NCBI RefSeq assembly: GCF_900105495.1
Contig: NZ_FNTF01000002.1
Span: forward strand, 5,782,001 to 5,846,000
DNA length: 64,000 nucleotides
Origin: Pseudomonas frederiksbergensis
GTDB taxonomy: Bacteria; Pseudomonadota; Gammaproteobacteria; Pseudomonadales; Pseudomonadaceae
Reading direction: 5' to 3'
Part shown: positions 44,194 through 54,357 of the stretch, one piece after another
How the letters are laid out: every line of letters begins with the position of its first letter
Position numbering within the stretch: the first letter of the stretch is position 1
Notes under the pieces: model-generated
Database searches by the model: none
Seen by the model: only the letters and a program-made list of their open reading frames with translations
What the model was told of the DNA's origin: nothing
Position numbers and translations under genes: made by a program

Positions 44194-45039
44194 CTACCCC
44201 TTGACCGCGCCGGACGTCAGCCCACGCAGGAAATACTTGCCAGCGAATATGTAGACCAGCAGTGTCGGCAGCCCAGCGATCATCGCGGCAGCCATATCAA
44301 CGTTGTATTCCTTGGCCCCAGTGCTGGTGTTGACCAGGTTGTTCAGGGCCACGGTAATCGGCTGTGCATCGCCACTGGCGAAGACCACGCCGAACAGGAA
44401 GTCATTCCAGATCTGGGTGAACTGCCAGATCAGGCAGACCATCACGATCGGGATCGACATCGGCAGCAGGATCTTCCAGAAAATCGTGAAGAAGCCCGCG
44501 CCATCCAGCCGCGCCGCCTTGACCAGCGCATCCGGAATGCTCACGTAGTAGTTGCGGAAGAACAGCGTGGTGAACGCCAGGCCGTAAACCACATGCACCA
44601 GCACCAGGCCGGTGGTGGTGTTGGCCAGGCCGATCTTGCCGAGGGTGAACGAGGCTGGCAGCAGCACGGTCTGGAACGGCAGGAAGCAGCCGAACAACAA
44701 CAGGCCGAAAAACAGTTGCGAACCGCGGAAGCGCCACATCGACAGCACATAACCGTTCATGGCACCGATGAACGTGGAGATCAGAACCGCCGGCACAGTG
44801 ATTTTCACCGAGTTCCAGAAGTAGCTGCCGACACTGTCCCAGGCCTTGATCCAGCCGATGCCGTCAATCACTTGCGGCCAGCTCAGCAGGTTGCCGGTGC
44901 GGATGTCTTCCGGGGATTTGAAACTGGTCAGCAGCATCACCACCAGCGGGACCAGATAGATCGCCGCGGCCAGCAACAGAGTTGCGTAGATCGCGATGCG
45001 GCTGAAGCTGATCGCCGGTTTTCCGAGTTGATTACTCAT
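44194..45039 (-). CDS. gtsC: Glucose ABC transporter permease GtsC
   Basis: A 281-residue inner-membrane permease with six helices. The EAA loop reads VKAARLDGAGFFTIFWKILLPMSIPIVM (seen in parts as VKAARLDGAGFFTIFWKILL), which docks to GtsD. The MalG-like N-terminus is SNQLGKPAISFSRIAIYATL. Overlaps gtsB by eight bases. Part of the gtsABCD operon. Confidence 0.95.
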   Translation of the reverse strand: MSNQLGKPAISFSRIAIYATLLLAAAIYLVPLVVMLLTSFKSPEDIRTGNLLSWPQVIDGIGWIKAWDSVGSYFWNSVKITVPAVLISTFIGAMNGYVLSMWRFRGSQLFFGLLLFGCFLPFQTVLLPASFTLGKIGLANTTTGLVLVHVVYGLAFTTLFFRNYYVSIPDALVKAARLDGAGFFTIFWKILLPMSIPIVMVCLIWQFTQIWNDFLFGVVFASGDAQPITVALNNLVNTSTGAKEYNVDMAAAMIAGLPTLLVYIFAGKYFLRGLTSGAVKG

Positions 45040-45940
45040 GGCGTTTGCCTCGCAATTCGGAGTACAGGTACGGCACCAGAATCGCCAGGATCGCGCCGAG
45101 CATCATCATGGCGCTCGCCGAACCAATGCCCATCTGGCCACGGCTGAAGGTGAAGGAATACATGAACATCGCGGGCAGGTCGGACGAGTAGCCCGGGCCA
45201 CCCGCGGTCATTGCCGCCACCAGGTCGAAGCTCTTGATCGCGATGTGCGCGAGGATCATGAAGGCGCTGAAGAACACCGGGCGCAGGCTCGGCAATACGA
45301 TCTTCAGGTAGATGGTCGGCAGGCTCGCTCCGTCGACTTGCGCAGCTCGGATGATCGATTGATCGACACCCCGCAGGCCGGCCAGGAACATCGCCATCAC
45401 AAACCCGGAGGCTTGCCAAACGGCGGCGATCACCAGGCAATACACCACGCGATCCTGATCCACCAGCCAGTCGAGACGAAAGCCTTCCCAGCCCCAGTCA
45501 CGCAGCATCTTGTCCAGGCCCAGGCCTGGGTTGAGCAGCCATTTCCACGCGGTACCGGTGACGATCATCGAGAGCGCCATCGGGTACAGGTAAACGGTGC
45601 GGATGAAGCCTTCCTTGCGAATGCGCTGATCCAGCAGCACCGCGAGGAACACCCCCAGCACCAGGCTGATGCCGATGAACATGCCGCCGAACACCGCGAG
45701 GTTCTTGCTCGCGACCCACCAGCGATCGTTGTCCATCAGGCGGATGTATTGCTGCAGGCCGACCCATTTGTAGCTCGGCATGAAGCTCGAATTGGTGAAG
45801 GACAGAACGAATGTCCAGATGATGTAACCGTAAAAACCAACCAGGACGATCAGCATGCTTGGCGCCAAAACCAGCTTGGGAAGCCAGCGCTGCAATGCGT
45901 CGAACGGTGAGGCTTTGCTGAAAACCGCCACAGAGCTCAT
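45032..45940 (-). CDS. gtsB: Glucose ABC transporter permease GtsB
   Basis: A 302-residue MalF-like permease with six helices; LVLAPSMLIVLVGFYGYIIW opens the first one. The EAA loop is RAAQVDGASLPTIYLKIVLP. ATG 45940 (MSSVAVFSKASPFDALQRW) is preferred over the in-frame start at 46030, because the longer frame runs into the REP pair at 45985-46078 that separates it from gtsA. Forms the channel with GtsC. Confidence 0.94.
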   Translation of the reverse strand: MSSVAVFSKASPFDALQRWLPKLVLAPSMLIVLVGFYGYIIWTFVLSFTNSSFMPSYKWVGLQQYIRLMDNDRWWVASKNLAVFGGMFIGISLVLGVFLAVLLDQRIRKEGFIRTVYLYPMALSMIVTGTAWKWLLNPGLGLDKMLRDWGWEGFRLDWLVDQDRVVYCLVIAAVWQASGFVMAMFLAGLRGVDQSIIRAAQVDGASLPTIYLKIVLPSLRPVFFSAFMILAHIAIKSFDLVAAMTAGGPGYSSDLPAMFMYSFTFSRGQMGIGSASAMMMLGAILAILVPYLYSELRGKRHE

Positions 45941-45984
45941 CGGGATAATCCAGGTGAAGAGGAATGAAATCGGCACGGCGATCC

Positions 45985-46078
45985 CTTGTGGGAGCGGGCT
46001 TGCTCGCGAAGGCGGTGTATCAGTCGACATTCGTGTTGAATGTCAGACCGCATTCGCGAGCAAGCCCGCTCCCACACA
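45985..46078. repeat. REP pair, family B, between gtsA and gtsB
   Basis: CTTGTGGGAGCGGGCTTGCT and the inverted GCGAGCAAGCCCGCTCCCAC form a 94-base inverted pair inside the gts operon, just after the binding-protein gene. A stable structure here would protect the gtsA 3' end and favour excess binding protein over permease, as known for malE-malF in E. coli. Confidence 0.88.
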
Positions 46079-46099
46079 GGGGTCACGCGGCGTCAGGGA

Positions 46100-47407
46100 T
46101 TACTGGGCAGCTTTGACAGCCGATGCCAGTTGCGCGCTGGCCTTGGCCGGGTCAGCGTTCTTGTCGTTCATGAAGTTGGTGACCACATCGAAGATCGCGC
46201 CCTGCACAGCCAGGGACGTGGCCATGTTGTGCGCCATGCTCGGTTGCAGGCCGCCCGTCTTCTCGTCAGCCAGGAAATCCTTGGCGGACGCTTGAGCGCA
46301 AGAATCGAAGCCCAGCGCGCTCATGTCGTTAAGCATGTCGGTGCGCACCGGGATCGAGCCTTTGTTGATGCTGAAGACTTTCTGGAAGTCTTTACCCAGC
46401 GCGACCTTGGCCAGGTCTTGTTGAGCGGCGATGTCGCCTTTGCGATCGGCCTTGAGCTTGAACACAGCCATCGAGTCGATGTTGTAGGTGAAGGCTTTTT
46501 CGGTGCCCGGGAATGGCACGCACTGATAGTCCTTGCCGGCTACTTTATTGGCAGCGGTCCATTCGCTCTTCGCCCAGTCGCCCATCATCTGCATGCCGGC
46601 CTTGCCGTTGATGACGTCGGCAGCAGCGATGTTCCAGTCACGACCGGCGCGGTTCGGGTCCATGTAGCCGGTGAGTTTTTTCAGCTCGGTGAACGACTTG
46701 GTCATCTCGGCGCCCGAGAGGGTTTTCTGATCCAGGTCTACCAGGGCTTTCTTGTAACCGTCGGCGCCCATGACCGAGAGCACCACGTCTTCAAACACGG
46801 TGCTGTCCTGCCAAGGCTGGCCACCGTGGGCAAGCGCGATGAAGCCGGCGGCTTTGAGCTTGTCGCCAGCGGCATAGAATTCTTCGAGGGTGGTCGGGGC
46901 TTTTTCGATCCCGGCTTTCTTGAAGACTTCCGGGTTGATCCACAGCCAGTTGACGCGGTGAATGTTCACCGGCACAGCGACGTAGTCACCTTCGTACTTG
47001 ACGGTGTCGGAGACTTTCTTCGACAGCAGGCCATCCCAGCCTTCGGACTTGGCAACGTCTTTGAGGGTGTCGGTGCTGAGCAGGCCAGTGCTGCCCCACT
47101 CCTGGATGTCCGGACCTTTGATCTGGGCAACGCCCGGCGGGTTACCCGCGACGGCGCGGCTTTTGAGTACGGTCATGGCAGTGGAACCGCCGCCACCGGC
47201 GACTGCGCCGTCCTTCCAGGTAAAGCCGTCTTTTTCGACTTGAGCCTTCAGGACATCGACCGCGGCCTTTTCACCACCAGAGGTCCACCAGTGAACGACT
47301 TCCACCGAACCTTTGGAATCGGCGGCAAGCGCACTCAGCGGGAATGCAGACAGGGGAAGCAGTGAGGCGAGAGAAATGACAGTAGCGAGGCGAGAAATCG
47401 CATTCAT
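46100..47407 (-). CDS. gtsA: Glucose-binding periplasmic protein GtsA
   Basis: A 435-residue extracytoplasmic binding protein of the sugar family: signal peptide [20 protein letters not shown] (cleavage after LAA), then [40 protein letters not shown], and [20 protein letters not shown]. It delivers glucose to GtsBC. First gene of gtsABCD; HexR and GltR-GtrS control it in other pseudomonads. The AGE-family gene lies 118 bases upstream on the same strand. Confidence 0.95.
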   Translation of the reverse strand: MNAISRLATVISLASLLPLSAFPLSALAADSKGSVEVVHWWTSGGEKAAVDVLKAQVEKDGFTWKDGAVAGGGGSTAMTVLKSRAVAGNPPGVAQIKGPDIQEWGSTGLLSTDTLKDVAKSEGWDGLLSKKVSDTVKYEGDYVAVPVNIHRVNWLWINPEVFKKAGIEKAPTTLEEFYAAGDKLKAAGFIALAHGGQPWQDSTVFEDVVLSVMGADGYKKALVDLDQKTLSGAEMTKSFTELKKLTGYMDPNRAGRDWNIAAADVINGKAGMQMMGDWAKSEWTAANKVAGKDYQCVPFPGTEKAFTYNIDSMAVFKLKADRKGDIAAQQDLAKVALGKDFQKVFSINKGSIPVRTDMLNDMSALGFDSCAQASAKDFLADEKTGGLQPSMAHNMATSLAVQGAIFDVVTNFMNDKNADPAKASAQLASAVKAAQ

Positions 47408-47524
47408 CTAGTAGTACCTTTCTTGTTGTTATGCATGCAAGTCTGGTGCTTGCGCTGCATAGGATTCTAAACAGGGGATGCCCCTTCGCAGGTAACGAAG
47501 GGACGTTCGAATGTCACCACATGG

Positions 47525-48784
47525 TTACACAGGAGCGCTCTGGGATAACTGTGCCAGGGCAGTCGCCATGCTTGGCGCCAGAGGCAATCGCGGGATCAAC
47601 ACGGCTTGCCAGGCGTGATAAAGATCAGGTTTACCCGCCCAGATATCGGCGCTCGGGCGGTTCTGCGGATCGAGTTCGTGGTACCAGCTGCCGCTTTCGC
47701 GGTCGATGAAATGGCTGTCGCAGAATTCCCAGAAAAGTCGGTACCAGCGTTCGTATTGCGCATCGCCTGTGCGTTTAAGCAGCGCGCTGGCGGCAGCGCT
47801 GGCTTCGCAATGGGTCCAGTGCAGGCGATGGCGAACCACGGCGCGATTATCCCAGTCGAGGGTGTAGACAATCCCGGGCGCCCCGTCGACATCCCAGCCG
47901 TGACGGCAGTTGTGGTCGAAGAGTTTTTGCGCGTCGCCGGCGAGCCAGCCTGGCGTGAGCATCCCGGCCTTAACCCGCGCCGCTTCGAGATGCAGCATCA
48001 ACCGCGCCCATTCGAAACCGTGGCCTGGCGTGGTGCCGTAGGGGCGAAAACCATCGGCCGGGTTGTCGTGGTTGTATTCGCGCAAGGGTTGCCAGTCGCG
48101 GTCGAAATGCTCGACCACCAGGTAATCGTTGGCAGCGGCGTGACCGTGGATCACCCGCTCGACGATGCGCTGGGCGCGGACCAGCCAGCGGTTATCGTCG
48201 GTGACATCGGCCAGCGCGAGAAAGGCTTCGGTGGCGTGCATGTTGCTGTTGGCGCCGCGATAGCTTTCCTCTTCACTCCAGTCGCGGTTGAAGGATTCGC
48301 GCATCGCGCCCTCCTCCTCACTCCAGAAATGCGTGTCGATGATGTCGATCGCATCGTCGAGCAAAGCCTGCGCGCCGGGACGCTGAGCGACCACCGCAGA
48401 ACTGGCGGCCAGCGCGACGAAGGCGTGCAGGTAAGCGGCTTTATCGGTGTTGTCGTCGCGATGCTCGGGAGCAGCGAACCAGCCGCCGTGTTCGGCGTCA
48501 CGCAATGGGCCGCAGAGGGCGTTGACACCGTGATCCACCAGCTCGGCGAAACCCGGCAAGCCCTGGATGTGGGCCATGGCGAAGCTGTGGGTCATACGCG
48601 CGGTGTTCATGGTTTCGGCGTGGGCGTTGGCCGCAAGGCAGCCCTTTTCATCAAGATTGCCGAAACCTTCGGCAAGCTTCGAAGCCTTGGCAAACGCCAG
48701 CAGCCGCAGGCCTTCGGCGGCGAGCCATTGCTGATGCGCGGGGGCGTTCAGCCAACTGCTGAAAGCGGGTTGGAAGATGTCCAT
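47525..48784 (-). CDS. AGE-family sugar epimerase/isomerase
   Basis: A 419-residue (alpha/alpha)6-barrel protein of the N-acylglucosamine 2-epimerase family: MNTARMTHSFAMAH (Arg and His of the active site), NSNMHATEAFLALADVT, TPGHGFEWARLMLHLE with His-Glu, and a late HELDPQNRP. Bacterial members near sugar transporters are mostly mannose/glucose or fructose isomerases (YihS/ManI-like), which would feed mannose into the glucose route. ATG 48784 is used; the frame to 48829 lacks homology. It is the head of the strand upstream of gtsA. Confidence 0.88.
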   Translation of the reverse strand: MDIFQPAFSSWLNAPAHQQWLAAEGLRLLAFAKASKLAEGFGNLDEKGCLAANAHAETMNTARMTHSFAMAHIQGLPGFAELVDHGVNALCGPLRDAEHGGWFAAPEHRDDNTDKAAYLHAFVALAASSAVVAQRPGAQALLDDAIDIIDTHFWSEEEGAMRESFNRDWSEEESYRGANSNMHATEAFLALADVTDDNRWLVRAQRIVERVIHGHAAANDYLVVEHFDRDWQPLREYNHDNPADGFRPYGTTPGHGFEWARLMLHLEAARVKAGMLTPGWLAGDAQKLFDHNCRHGWDVDGAPGIVYTLDWDNRAVVRHRLHWTHCEASAAASALLKRTGDAQYERWYRLFWEFCDSHFIDRESGSWYHELDPQNRPSADIWAGKPDLYHAWQAVLIPRLPLAPSMATALAQLSQSAPV

Positions 48785-48914
48785 GGGGCTGCCTTTTTTT
48801 GTTGTTATGACTGGGAGCAGTCTAAACAACGGGCGGTGGCGGGCTTGTAACGAAGGGGGCGAGTTATGTCACCGGGTTGTGACATTGACCGAGATATTGG
48901 GGTGAGCGATTACT

Positions 48915-49044
48915 TGTGGCGAGGGGGCTTGCCCCCGTTGGACCGCGAAGCGGTCCCAAACAGTCACCACGGTTTACCTGGAAGAAATGTATTGGCAGAT
49001 TTGCGACTGCTTCGCCCCGGCCGGGGGCAAGCCCCCTCGCCACA
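48915..49044. repeat. REP pair, family B variant (GGGGGCTTGCCCCC type)
   Basis: TGTGGCGAGGGGGCTTGCCC at the start and the inverted GGGGGCAAGCCCCCTCGCCA at the end. Lies just after the gtrS stop and upstream of the AGE gene. Confidence 0.85.
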
Positions 49045-49046
49045 GG

Positions 49047-50516
49047 CTAATCAACACTACGCGGTAACTGCAACGTCACCCGCAACCCGCCTTCGCGCAA
49101 ATTCTGCAGGCTGACCTCACCGCCATGGCTATGCGCAATATTTCGCGCAATCCCCAACCCTAACCCATACCCCTGCTGCTGTCCGGCCAGACGAAAGTGC
49201 GGCTCGAACACCTGCTCCATCCGCTGTTCCGGCACGCCAGGCCCTTCATCGTCCACATGCAGGATGAACGCACTCTGGTCGTCATCAATGTGCAAATGCG
49301 CTTTCTGCCCATACTTCAAGGCATTGTCGATCAGGTTGCCGATGCAACGCTTGAGCGCCAGCGGCTTCCCCGGATACGCCGCCAGCGCACGCCCTTGCTG
49401 AGTAACGCGACCATTGCCGTTGGGCGCCAGGTACGGCTCCACCAGACAATCAAGGACATGGTTGAGGTCCACCGGCTCGATGTTTTCGTGGATGTCGGTG
49501 TCTTTCACGCATTGCAGCGCGCCTTTGACCAGCAGCTCCAGCTCATCCAGATCACGGCCGAACTTGGCTTGCAGCGTTTCGTCTTCGAGCAGTTCAACGC
49601 GTAACCGCAAGCGGGTAATCGGCGTGCGCAAGTCATGGGAAATCGCGCTGAACAACTGACTGCGCTCGGTCAGGTAACGGCTGATGCGTTCGCGCATCGC
49701 ATTGAAGGCGCGGCCGACTTCGACCACTTCACTGCCGCCACCCTCCGCCACTGGCTCGACTTCGGCGCCGAGGGACATGTCCCGTGCAGCCCGCGCCAAA
49801 CGCTTGAGCGGCCGGCTCTGCCAGTGCACCAGCAGGCCAATAAACAACAGCAAGAAGCCGCTCGTGAGTACGATGAACCAGACTTGCTGCGCCGGCAGGC
49901 CTTGCTCTTCAAGACTGGTGTAGGGCTCGGGCAACAGCGAGGCGATGTACAGCCACTCGCCCGGCGCCATCTGGATTTGCGTGACCAATACTGGCGGGTT
50001 CACCGGTTCCAGGGTCAGCGCGTAGTGCGCCCAGGAGCGCGGCAATTCATCGAGTTTCAGGCCGCCGTTGAAGATCCGCAGGTCTTCAGGACTGACGAAC
50101 GTCACCGAGATATCCGTGTCCTGGCCCAGGGACTGGCGCAGCACTTCATCCACCGCTTTGAGCACGGCTTCCTTGCGCGGGGTGATCGGCAGCACTTCCA
50201 TGCCCAAGGGTTTGTCGTTGAGCGTCACCACAAAACGGGTGCCGCCCATGCTGCGCAACTGGTCGAGTACCAATGGCCGAAACGCTACCGGCAGCGAGCG
50301 GAAGTAACTGACGCTGGCGGTCATCGAATGAGCGAGGCTACGGGCGCTGGTGACCAGGCCTTCAAGTTGGGTGGCGCGCAATTGCGAGACCCAGATCACG
50401 CTCGACAACGTCTGGGCGAACAACACTGCCAACAGCGTCAGCAGCAACATCCGCCCGAGCAACGAACGCGGCACGGGAATCCGTGCGGCGAGTTTGCGGA
50501 AAAATTCAGTGGCCAT
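49047..50516 (-). CDS. gtrS: Sensor histidine kinase GtrS
   Basis: A 489-residue membrane sensor: helix one MLLLTLLAVLFAQTLSSVIW, a periplasmic domain of about 155 residues, helix two VWFIVLTSGFLLLFIGLLV, HAMP, then the phospho-acceptor FSAISHDLRTPITRLRLR, N-box NLIDNALKYG and G-boxes DEGPGVP and GYGLGLGIAR. In P. aeruginosa GtrS senses 2-ketogluconate and 6-phosphogluconate and controls glucose uptake through GltR. ATG 50516 is preferred. Overlaps gltR by 11 bases. Confidence 0.93.
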   Translation of the reverse strand: MATEFFRKLAARIPVPRSLLGRMLLLTLLAVLFAQTLSSVIWVSQLRATQLEGLVTSARSLAHSMTASVSYFRSLPVAFRPLVLDQLRSMGGTRFVVTLNDKPLGMEVLPITPRKEAVLKAVDEVLRQSLGQDTDISVTFVSPEDLRIFNGGLKLDELPRSWAHYALTLEPVNPPVLVTQIQMAPGEWLYIASLLPEPYTSLEEQGLPAQQVWFIVLTSGFLLLFIGLLVHWQSRPLKRLARAARDMSLGAEVEPVAEGGGSEVVEVGRAFNAMRERISRYLTERSQLFSAISHDLRTPITRLRLRVELLEDETLQAKFGRDLDELELLVKGALQCVKDTDIHENIEPVDLNHVLDCLVEPYLAPNGNGRVTQQGRALAAYPGKPLALKRCIGNLIDNALKYGQKAHLHIDDDQSAFILHVDDEGPGVPEQRMEQVFEPHFRLAGQQQGYGLGLGIARNIAHSHGGEVSLQNLREGGLRVTLQLPRSVD

Positions 50517-51237
50517 TGCTGGCAACCACATTGGCGGCCAGTTGGTAGCCGCTGCCGCGCACGGTACGGATCAGCCGCGGCGGTTTTTCGGTGTCGCGCA
50601 GACGCTGGCGCAAACGGCTGACGGCCATATCGACGATGCGGTCGAGCGGCATCAAGTCACGACCACGGGTGGCGTTGCCGATGGTGTCGCGGTCGAGGAT
50701 TTCCTGAGGGTGATCGAGGAACAGTTTCAGCAGCGCGAAATCCGCACCGGAGAGAATCACTTCTTCGCCGTCGATGTGGAACAGGCGATGGCTGACCATG
50801 TCCAGCCGCCAGTCATCGAAGGCCAGCACTTCACCACCGGAACGCTCCTGCCCGAACTGCGCACGACGCAACAGGGCTTTGATGCGCGCCTGCAATTCAC
50901 GCGGGCTGAAGGGTTTGCCGAGGTAATCGTCGGCGCCCAGTTCCAGACCGATGACGCGGTCGGCTTCGTCGGAGCTGGCGGTAAGCATGATGATCGGCAC
51001 CTGCGCCTGACGCGGGTGCTGGCGGATCCAGCGGCAGAGGCTGAAGCCGTCTTCGTCCGGCAGCATCACATCGAGGATCACCAGATCGCTCGGCGCCTCG
51101 TTCATCGCCTGACGAAAGCCTGCGCCGTCGGGCGTGGTACGAACCTGGAAACCGGCGCGGGTCAGGTAGGTGTCCAGCAACTCGCGTATCTCTTGATCGT
51201 CATCGACCAACAAAATCGACTTGTTGACTGAGCTCAC
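50506..51237 (-). CDS. gltR: OmpR-family response regulator GltR
   Basis: A 243-residue regulator: receiver domain with LLVDDDQEIRELLDTYL, phospho-Asp in LVILDVMLPDEDGFSL and Lys in DYLGKPFSPRELQ; the winged helix covers about residues 145-238 (RLRQRLRDTEKPPRLIRTVRG). It activates or derepresses the gts/oprB genes. The start codon is GTG. Operon with gtrS. In this window the pair lies between the gts cluster and glk-edd. Confidence 0.93.
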   Translation of the reverse strand: MSSVNKSILLVDDDQEIRELLDTYLTRAGFQVRTTPDGAGFRQAMNEAPSDLVILDVMLPDEDGFSLCRWIRQHPRQAQVPIIMLTASSDEADRVIGLELGADDYLGKPFSPRELQARIKALLRRAQFGQERSGGEVLAFDDWRLDMVSHRLFHIDGEEVILSGADFALLKLFLDHPQEILDRDTIGNATRGRDLMPLDRIVDMAVSRLRQRLRDTEKPPRLIRTVRGSGYQLAANVVASNGH

Positions 51238-51294
51238 GGGGCGGCGTCCTTGTTGTTTGAATTGGGCGGATTATGCCTGATCGTGCGTAAATTC

Positions 51295-51397
51295 GATCGT
51301 TCCCACGCTCTGCGTGGGAATGCCTCAAGGGACGCTCCGCGTCCAGTGACGCGGAGCGTCACGGGCTGCATTCCCACGCAGGAGCGTGGGAACGATC
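51295..51397. repeat. Dispersed palindromic element, family A (copy)
   Basis: GATCGTTCCCACGC at 51295 and the inverted arm ending at 51397, here with one extra base (GCAGGAGCGTGGGAACGATC). Separates gltR from the glk stop. Confidence 0.88.
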
Positions 51398-51398
51398 A

Positions 51399-52352
51399 TT
51401 ACTGTGCTTGCTCCAGCGCCACACCCGCGCCAACAAGGCCGGAATACGGCGCCGTCACCAGCCACACCGGGATGCCTTTGAAGTAATCGCTCATGCAGCC
51501 CTTGTCGGCAAAGCACCGGGCAAAGCCGCTTTCGATGAAGAAATCGGCGAACCGTGGAATCACCCCGCCGACGATGTACACACCGCCGCGCGCGCCTGTG
51601 GTCAGCACGTTGTTGCCGGCCACACGGCCCAGCCAGCAGCAGAACTGCTCAAGCACTTCCAGGGCAATCGGGTCACCGGCCAGGCCGGCCGCCGTGATCG
51701 ACTCCGGGGTATCGAGCACCGGTTCATGTCCGTCCACCGCACAAATCGCCCGGTAAACCCGCGGCAAACCGCTGCCGCTCAAGGCCGTTTCAGCGCTGAC
51801 ATGGCCGATCTCATTGAAGATGTGCTGCCACAACTGTGTTTCCCGCGGGCTGCTCAGCGGCAAATCGACGTGACCTCCCTCCCCCGGCAACGCGGCAAAC
51901 CGTCCTTCACCCAGATCCAGCAACGTGCCAACACCGAGGCCGGTCCCCGGACCGATCACCACCGCCGGCCGCAGCGGTTCCGGCGTGCCTTCACAGACCA
52001 CGCGAAATTCGCCGGGCTGCAAACGGGTCATGCCCAGCGCCATCGCCGAGAAGTCGTTGACCAGCAACAGTTGATCCACCTGCAAGGCCTTGCAAAACCC
52101 CTTGCGGCTAAGTCGCCAGTGATTGTTGGTGAACTTGAATTCATCACCGCTCACCGGGCCGGCGACCGACAGGCACACCGAACCGATCGAACCCGGCGCC
52201 AGGCCAAGCCCGCTCAGGTAGAGGGCAATCGCCTCTTCCGGGCTGGCATGGTCGGCCGTTGCCAGCACCTGGACCGATTCCAGCTGCTGGTTTTTCCACA
52301 ACGCGAAACGTGCGTTGGTGCCACCGATGTCACCGACCAAAGCCAGTTTCAA
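51399..52352 (-). CDS. glk: Glucokinase
   Basis: A 317-residue bacterial glucokinase: [16 protein letters not shown] (ATP phosphate loop), [13 protein letters not shown] (catalytic Asp), [14 protein letters not shown], and [10 protein letters not shown] with the glucose-binding Glu/His. It makes glucose-6-phosphate. The start codon is TTG, overlapping the edd stop (TTGA), so translation depends on edd. Second gene of the edd-glk unit, presumably HexR-controlled. Confidence 0.95.
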   Translation of the reverse strand: MKLALVGDIGGTNARFALWKNQQLESVQVLATADHASPEEAIALYLSGLGLAPGSIGSVCLSVAGPVSGDEFKFTNNHWRLSRKGFCKALQVDQLLLVNDFSAMALGMTRLQPGEFRVVCEGTPEPLRPAVVIGPGTGLGVGTLLDLGEGRFAALPGEGGHVDLPLSSPRETQLWQHIFNEIGHVSAETALSGSGLPRVYRAICAVDGHEPVLDTPESITAAGLAGDPIALEVLEQFCCWLGRVAGNNVLTTGARGGVYIVGGVIPRFADFFIESGFARCFADKGCMSDYFKGIPVWLVTAPYSGLVGAGVALEQAQ

Positions 52353-54175
52353 TTAAGCGTCTCCAGGGCAGAAGTAAAGGCGCTGGCGCCCTGCTCTGCG
52401 GAGCTGAAGGCCATGCGCATGAAACCAAACAGTTCGCGACCGCTGCCGATGTTGTTGCCCAATAGGCCTTTGGCAGGTTCGCGCGCTGCGAATTCTTCGG
52501 CGTCCACCTTAAGCTCCAGAGTGCCTTTGACGCCATCGACGCGAATGATATCGCCCTCCTGCACCCGCGCCAAAGCGCCGCCCACATATGCTTCGGGACT
52601 GACGTGAATCGCCGCCGGGATTTTCCCCGACGCACCGGACATGCGTCCGTCGGTGACCAGCGCCACTTTGAAGCCGCGATCCTGCAGCACGCCGAGGAAC
52701 GGCGTCATCTTGTGCAGCTCCGGCATGCCGTTGGAGCGTGGGCCCTGGAAGCGCATTACCGCGACGAAATCCTTCTCCAGCAAACCAGCCTTGAACGCAT
52801 CGGCCAGATCCTGCTGATCCTGGAACACCATGGCCGGTGCTTCGACGACCTGGTTTTCCAACGCGACGGCGGACACTTTCATGACACCGCGGCCGAGGTT
52901 GCCTTCCATCACCCGCAAGCCGCCCTCTGGCGAGAACGCGCGAGCGACCGGACGCAGGATGGTTTCGTCGAGGCTTTCGATCGGGCCTTCGCGCCAGACC
53001 AGTTCGCCGTTATCGAGGAACGGTTCCACGGTGTAGCGGCTCAGGCCGTGGCCGAGCACGGTGTTGACATTTTCGTGGAGCAGGCCGGCTTCCAGCAGTT
53101 CGCGGATCAGGAACGACATGCCGCCCGCCGCCTGGAAGTGGTTGATGTCGGCTTTGCCGTTCGGGTAGACGTGGCTCAGGGTCGGCACCACCTCGGAGAG
53201 GTCGGCCATGTCCTGCCAGGTCAGTTGAATGCCCGCCGCCATGGCGATCGCCGGCATGTGCAGCGTGTGGTTGGTCGAGCCGCCAGTGGCGTGCAGGGCC
53301 ACGATGGAGTTGACCAGTGAACGTTCGTCGACGATTTCGCCGATCGGCATGAAGTCGCCGTTCTGCTTGGTCAGGCGCGTGACTTGATGCGCCGCTTCAC
53401 GGGTCAGGGCATCGCGCAACGGGGTGTTCGGGTTGACGAAAGAGGCGCCCGGCAAGTGCAGGCCCATGACTTCCATCAGCAATTGATTGGTGTTGGCGGT
53501 GCCGTAAAAGGTGCAGGTACCGGGGCTGTGGTAGGACTTCATCTCCGATTCCAGCAGCTCCTCGCGGCTGGCCTTGCCTTCGGCATAACGCTGGCGCACA
53601 TCGGCTTTCTGCTTGTTGGAAATGCCCGAGACCATCGGCCCGCCCGGCACGAAAATCGTTGGCAGATGACCGAAACGCAGCGCGCCCATCATCAAACCCG
53701 GGACGATCTTGTCGCAGATGCCGAGCATCAGCGCGCCGTCGAACATGTTGTGGGACAGCGCCACGGCGGTCGACAGCGCAATCACTTCACGGCTCGGCAG
53801 GCTCAGTTCCATGCCCGGCTCGCCTTGGGTCACGCCATCGCACATCGCAGGGGTGCCGCCGGCGAACTGGCCGACGGAGCCGATTTCGCGCAGGGCCTTT
53901 TTGATCTGTTCAGGAAAGACTTCGTACGGCTGGTGCGCCGAGAGCATGTCGTTGTAGGACGAAACAATCGCAATGTTCGCGGAGTTCATCATCCGCAGAC
54001 TGTTCTTGTCGTCGGTGCCGCAACCGGCCACGCCATGGGCGAAGTTGGCGCATTGCAGCTTGCCGCGCATGGGACCGTCGCTGGCAGCACCACGAATCAG
54101 TGCAAGGTAAGCCTCACGCGTGGCGCGGCTACGGGCGATAAGCCGTTCGGTGACCTCAAGGACGCGGGGATGCAT
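52349..54175 (-). CDS. edd: 6-phosphogluconate dehydratase
   Basis: A 608-residue [4Fe-4S] dehydratase of the IlvD/Edd family: [40 protein letters not shown] (cluster Cys), [40 protein letters not shown] and the C-terminal [20 protein letters not shown]. It dehydrates 6-phosphogluconate to KDPG, the committing Entner-Doudoroff step. Divergent from gap, with two HexR boxes between. Confidence 0.96.
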   Translation of the reverse strand: MHPRVLEVTERLIARSRATREAYLALIRGAASDGPMRGKLQCANFAHGVAGCGTDDKNSLRMMNSANIAIVSSYNDMLSAHQPYEVFPEQIKKALREIGSVGQFAGGTPAMCDGVTQGEPGMELSLPSREVIALSTAVALSHNMFDGALMLGICDKIVPGLMMGALRFGHLPTIFVPGGPMVSGISNKQKADVRQRYAEGKASREELLESEMKSYHSPGTCTFYGTANTNQLLMEVMGLHLPGASFVNPNTPLRDALTREAAHQVTRLTKQNGDFMPIGEIVDERSLVNSIVALHATGGSTNHTLHMPAIAMAAGIQLTWQDMADLSEVVPTLSHVYPNGKADINHFQAAGGMSFLIRELLEAGLLHENVNTVLGHGLSRYTVEPFLDNGELVWREGPIESLDETILRPVARAFSPEGGLRVMEGNLGRGVMKVSAVALENQVVEAPAMVFQDQQDLADAFKAGLLEKDFVAVMRFQGPRSNGMPELHKMTPFLGVLQDRGFKVALVTDGRMSGASGKIPAAIHVSPEAYVGGALARVQEGDIIRVDGVKGTLELKVDAEEFAAREPAKGLLGNNIGSGRELFGFMRMAFSSAEQGASAFTSALETLN

Positions 54176-54295
54176 GTTTAGAACTCCAGGCTAACGGATG
54201 TGGCGACCTGATTGTCTATGCTGAGCAAGAGCCGTTGTCGATGGGATGACAGGCGGTTTTCTTGATCGGTCGGACCAGTTGATTCAGGTCACTCG

Positions 54296-54310
54296 TTGTA
54301 GATTGAACAA
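54296..54310. promoter_or_regulatory. HexR operator 1 (edd-gap intergenic)
   Basis: TTGT-AGATTGA-ACAA, an exact match to the HexR consensus TTGT-N7-ACAA. It lies 120 bases upstream of edd and 86 bases upstream of gap, so a repressor here would control both divergent promoters. Confidence 0.85.
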
Positions 54311-54357
54311 AATATTGCCATTAAAAAGGCTTGTTTTCTATTTTTATGCGAATAATC

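Noticed and set aside
46040..47365. 441-codon plus-strand open frame opposite gtsA
   Set aside because: Antisense shadow of a clear periplasmic binding protein gene.
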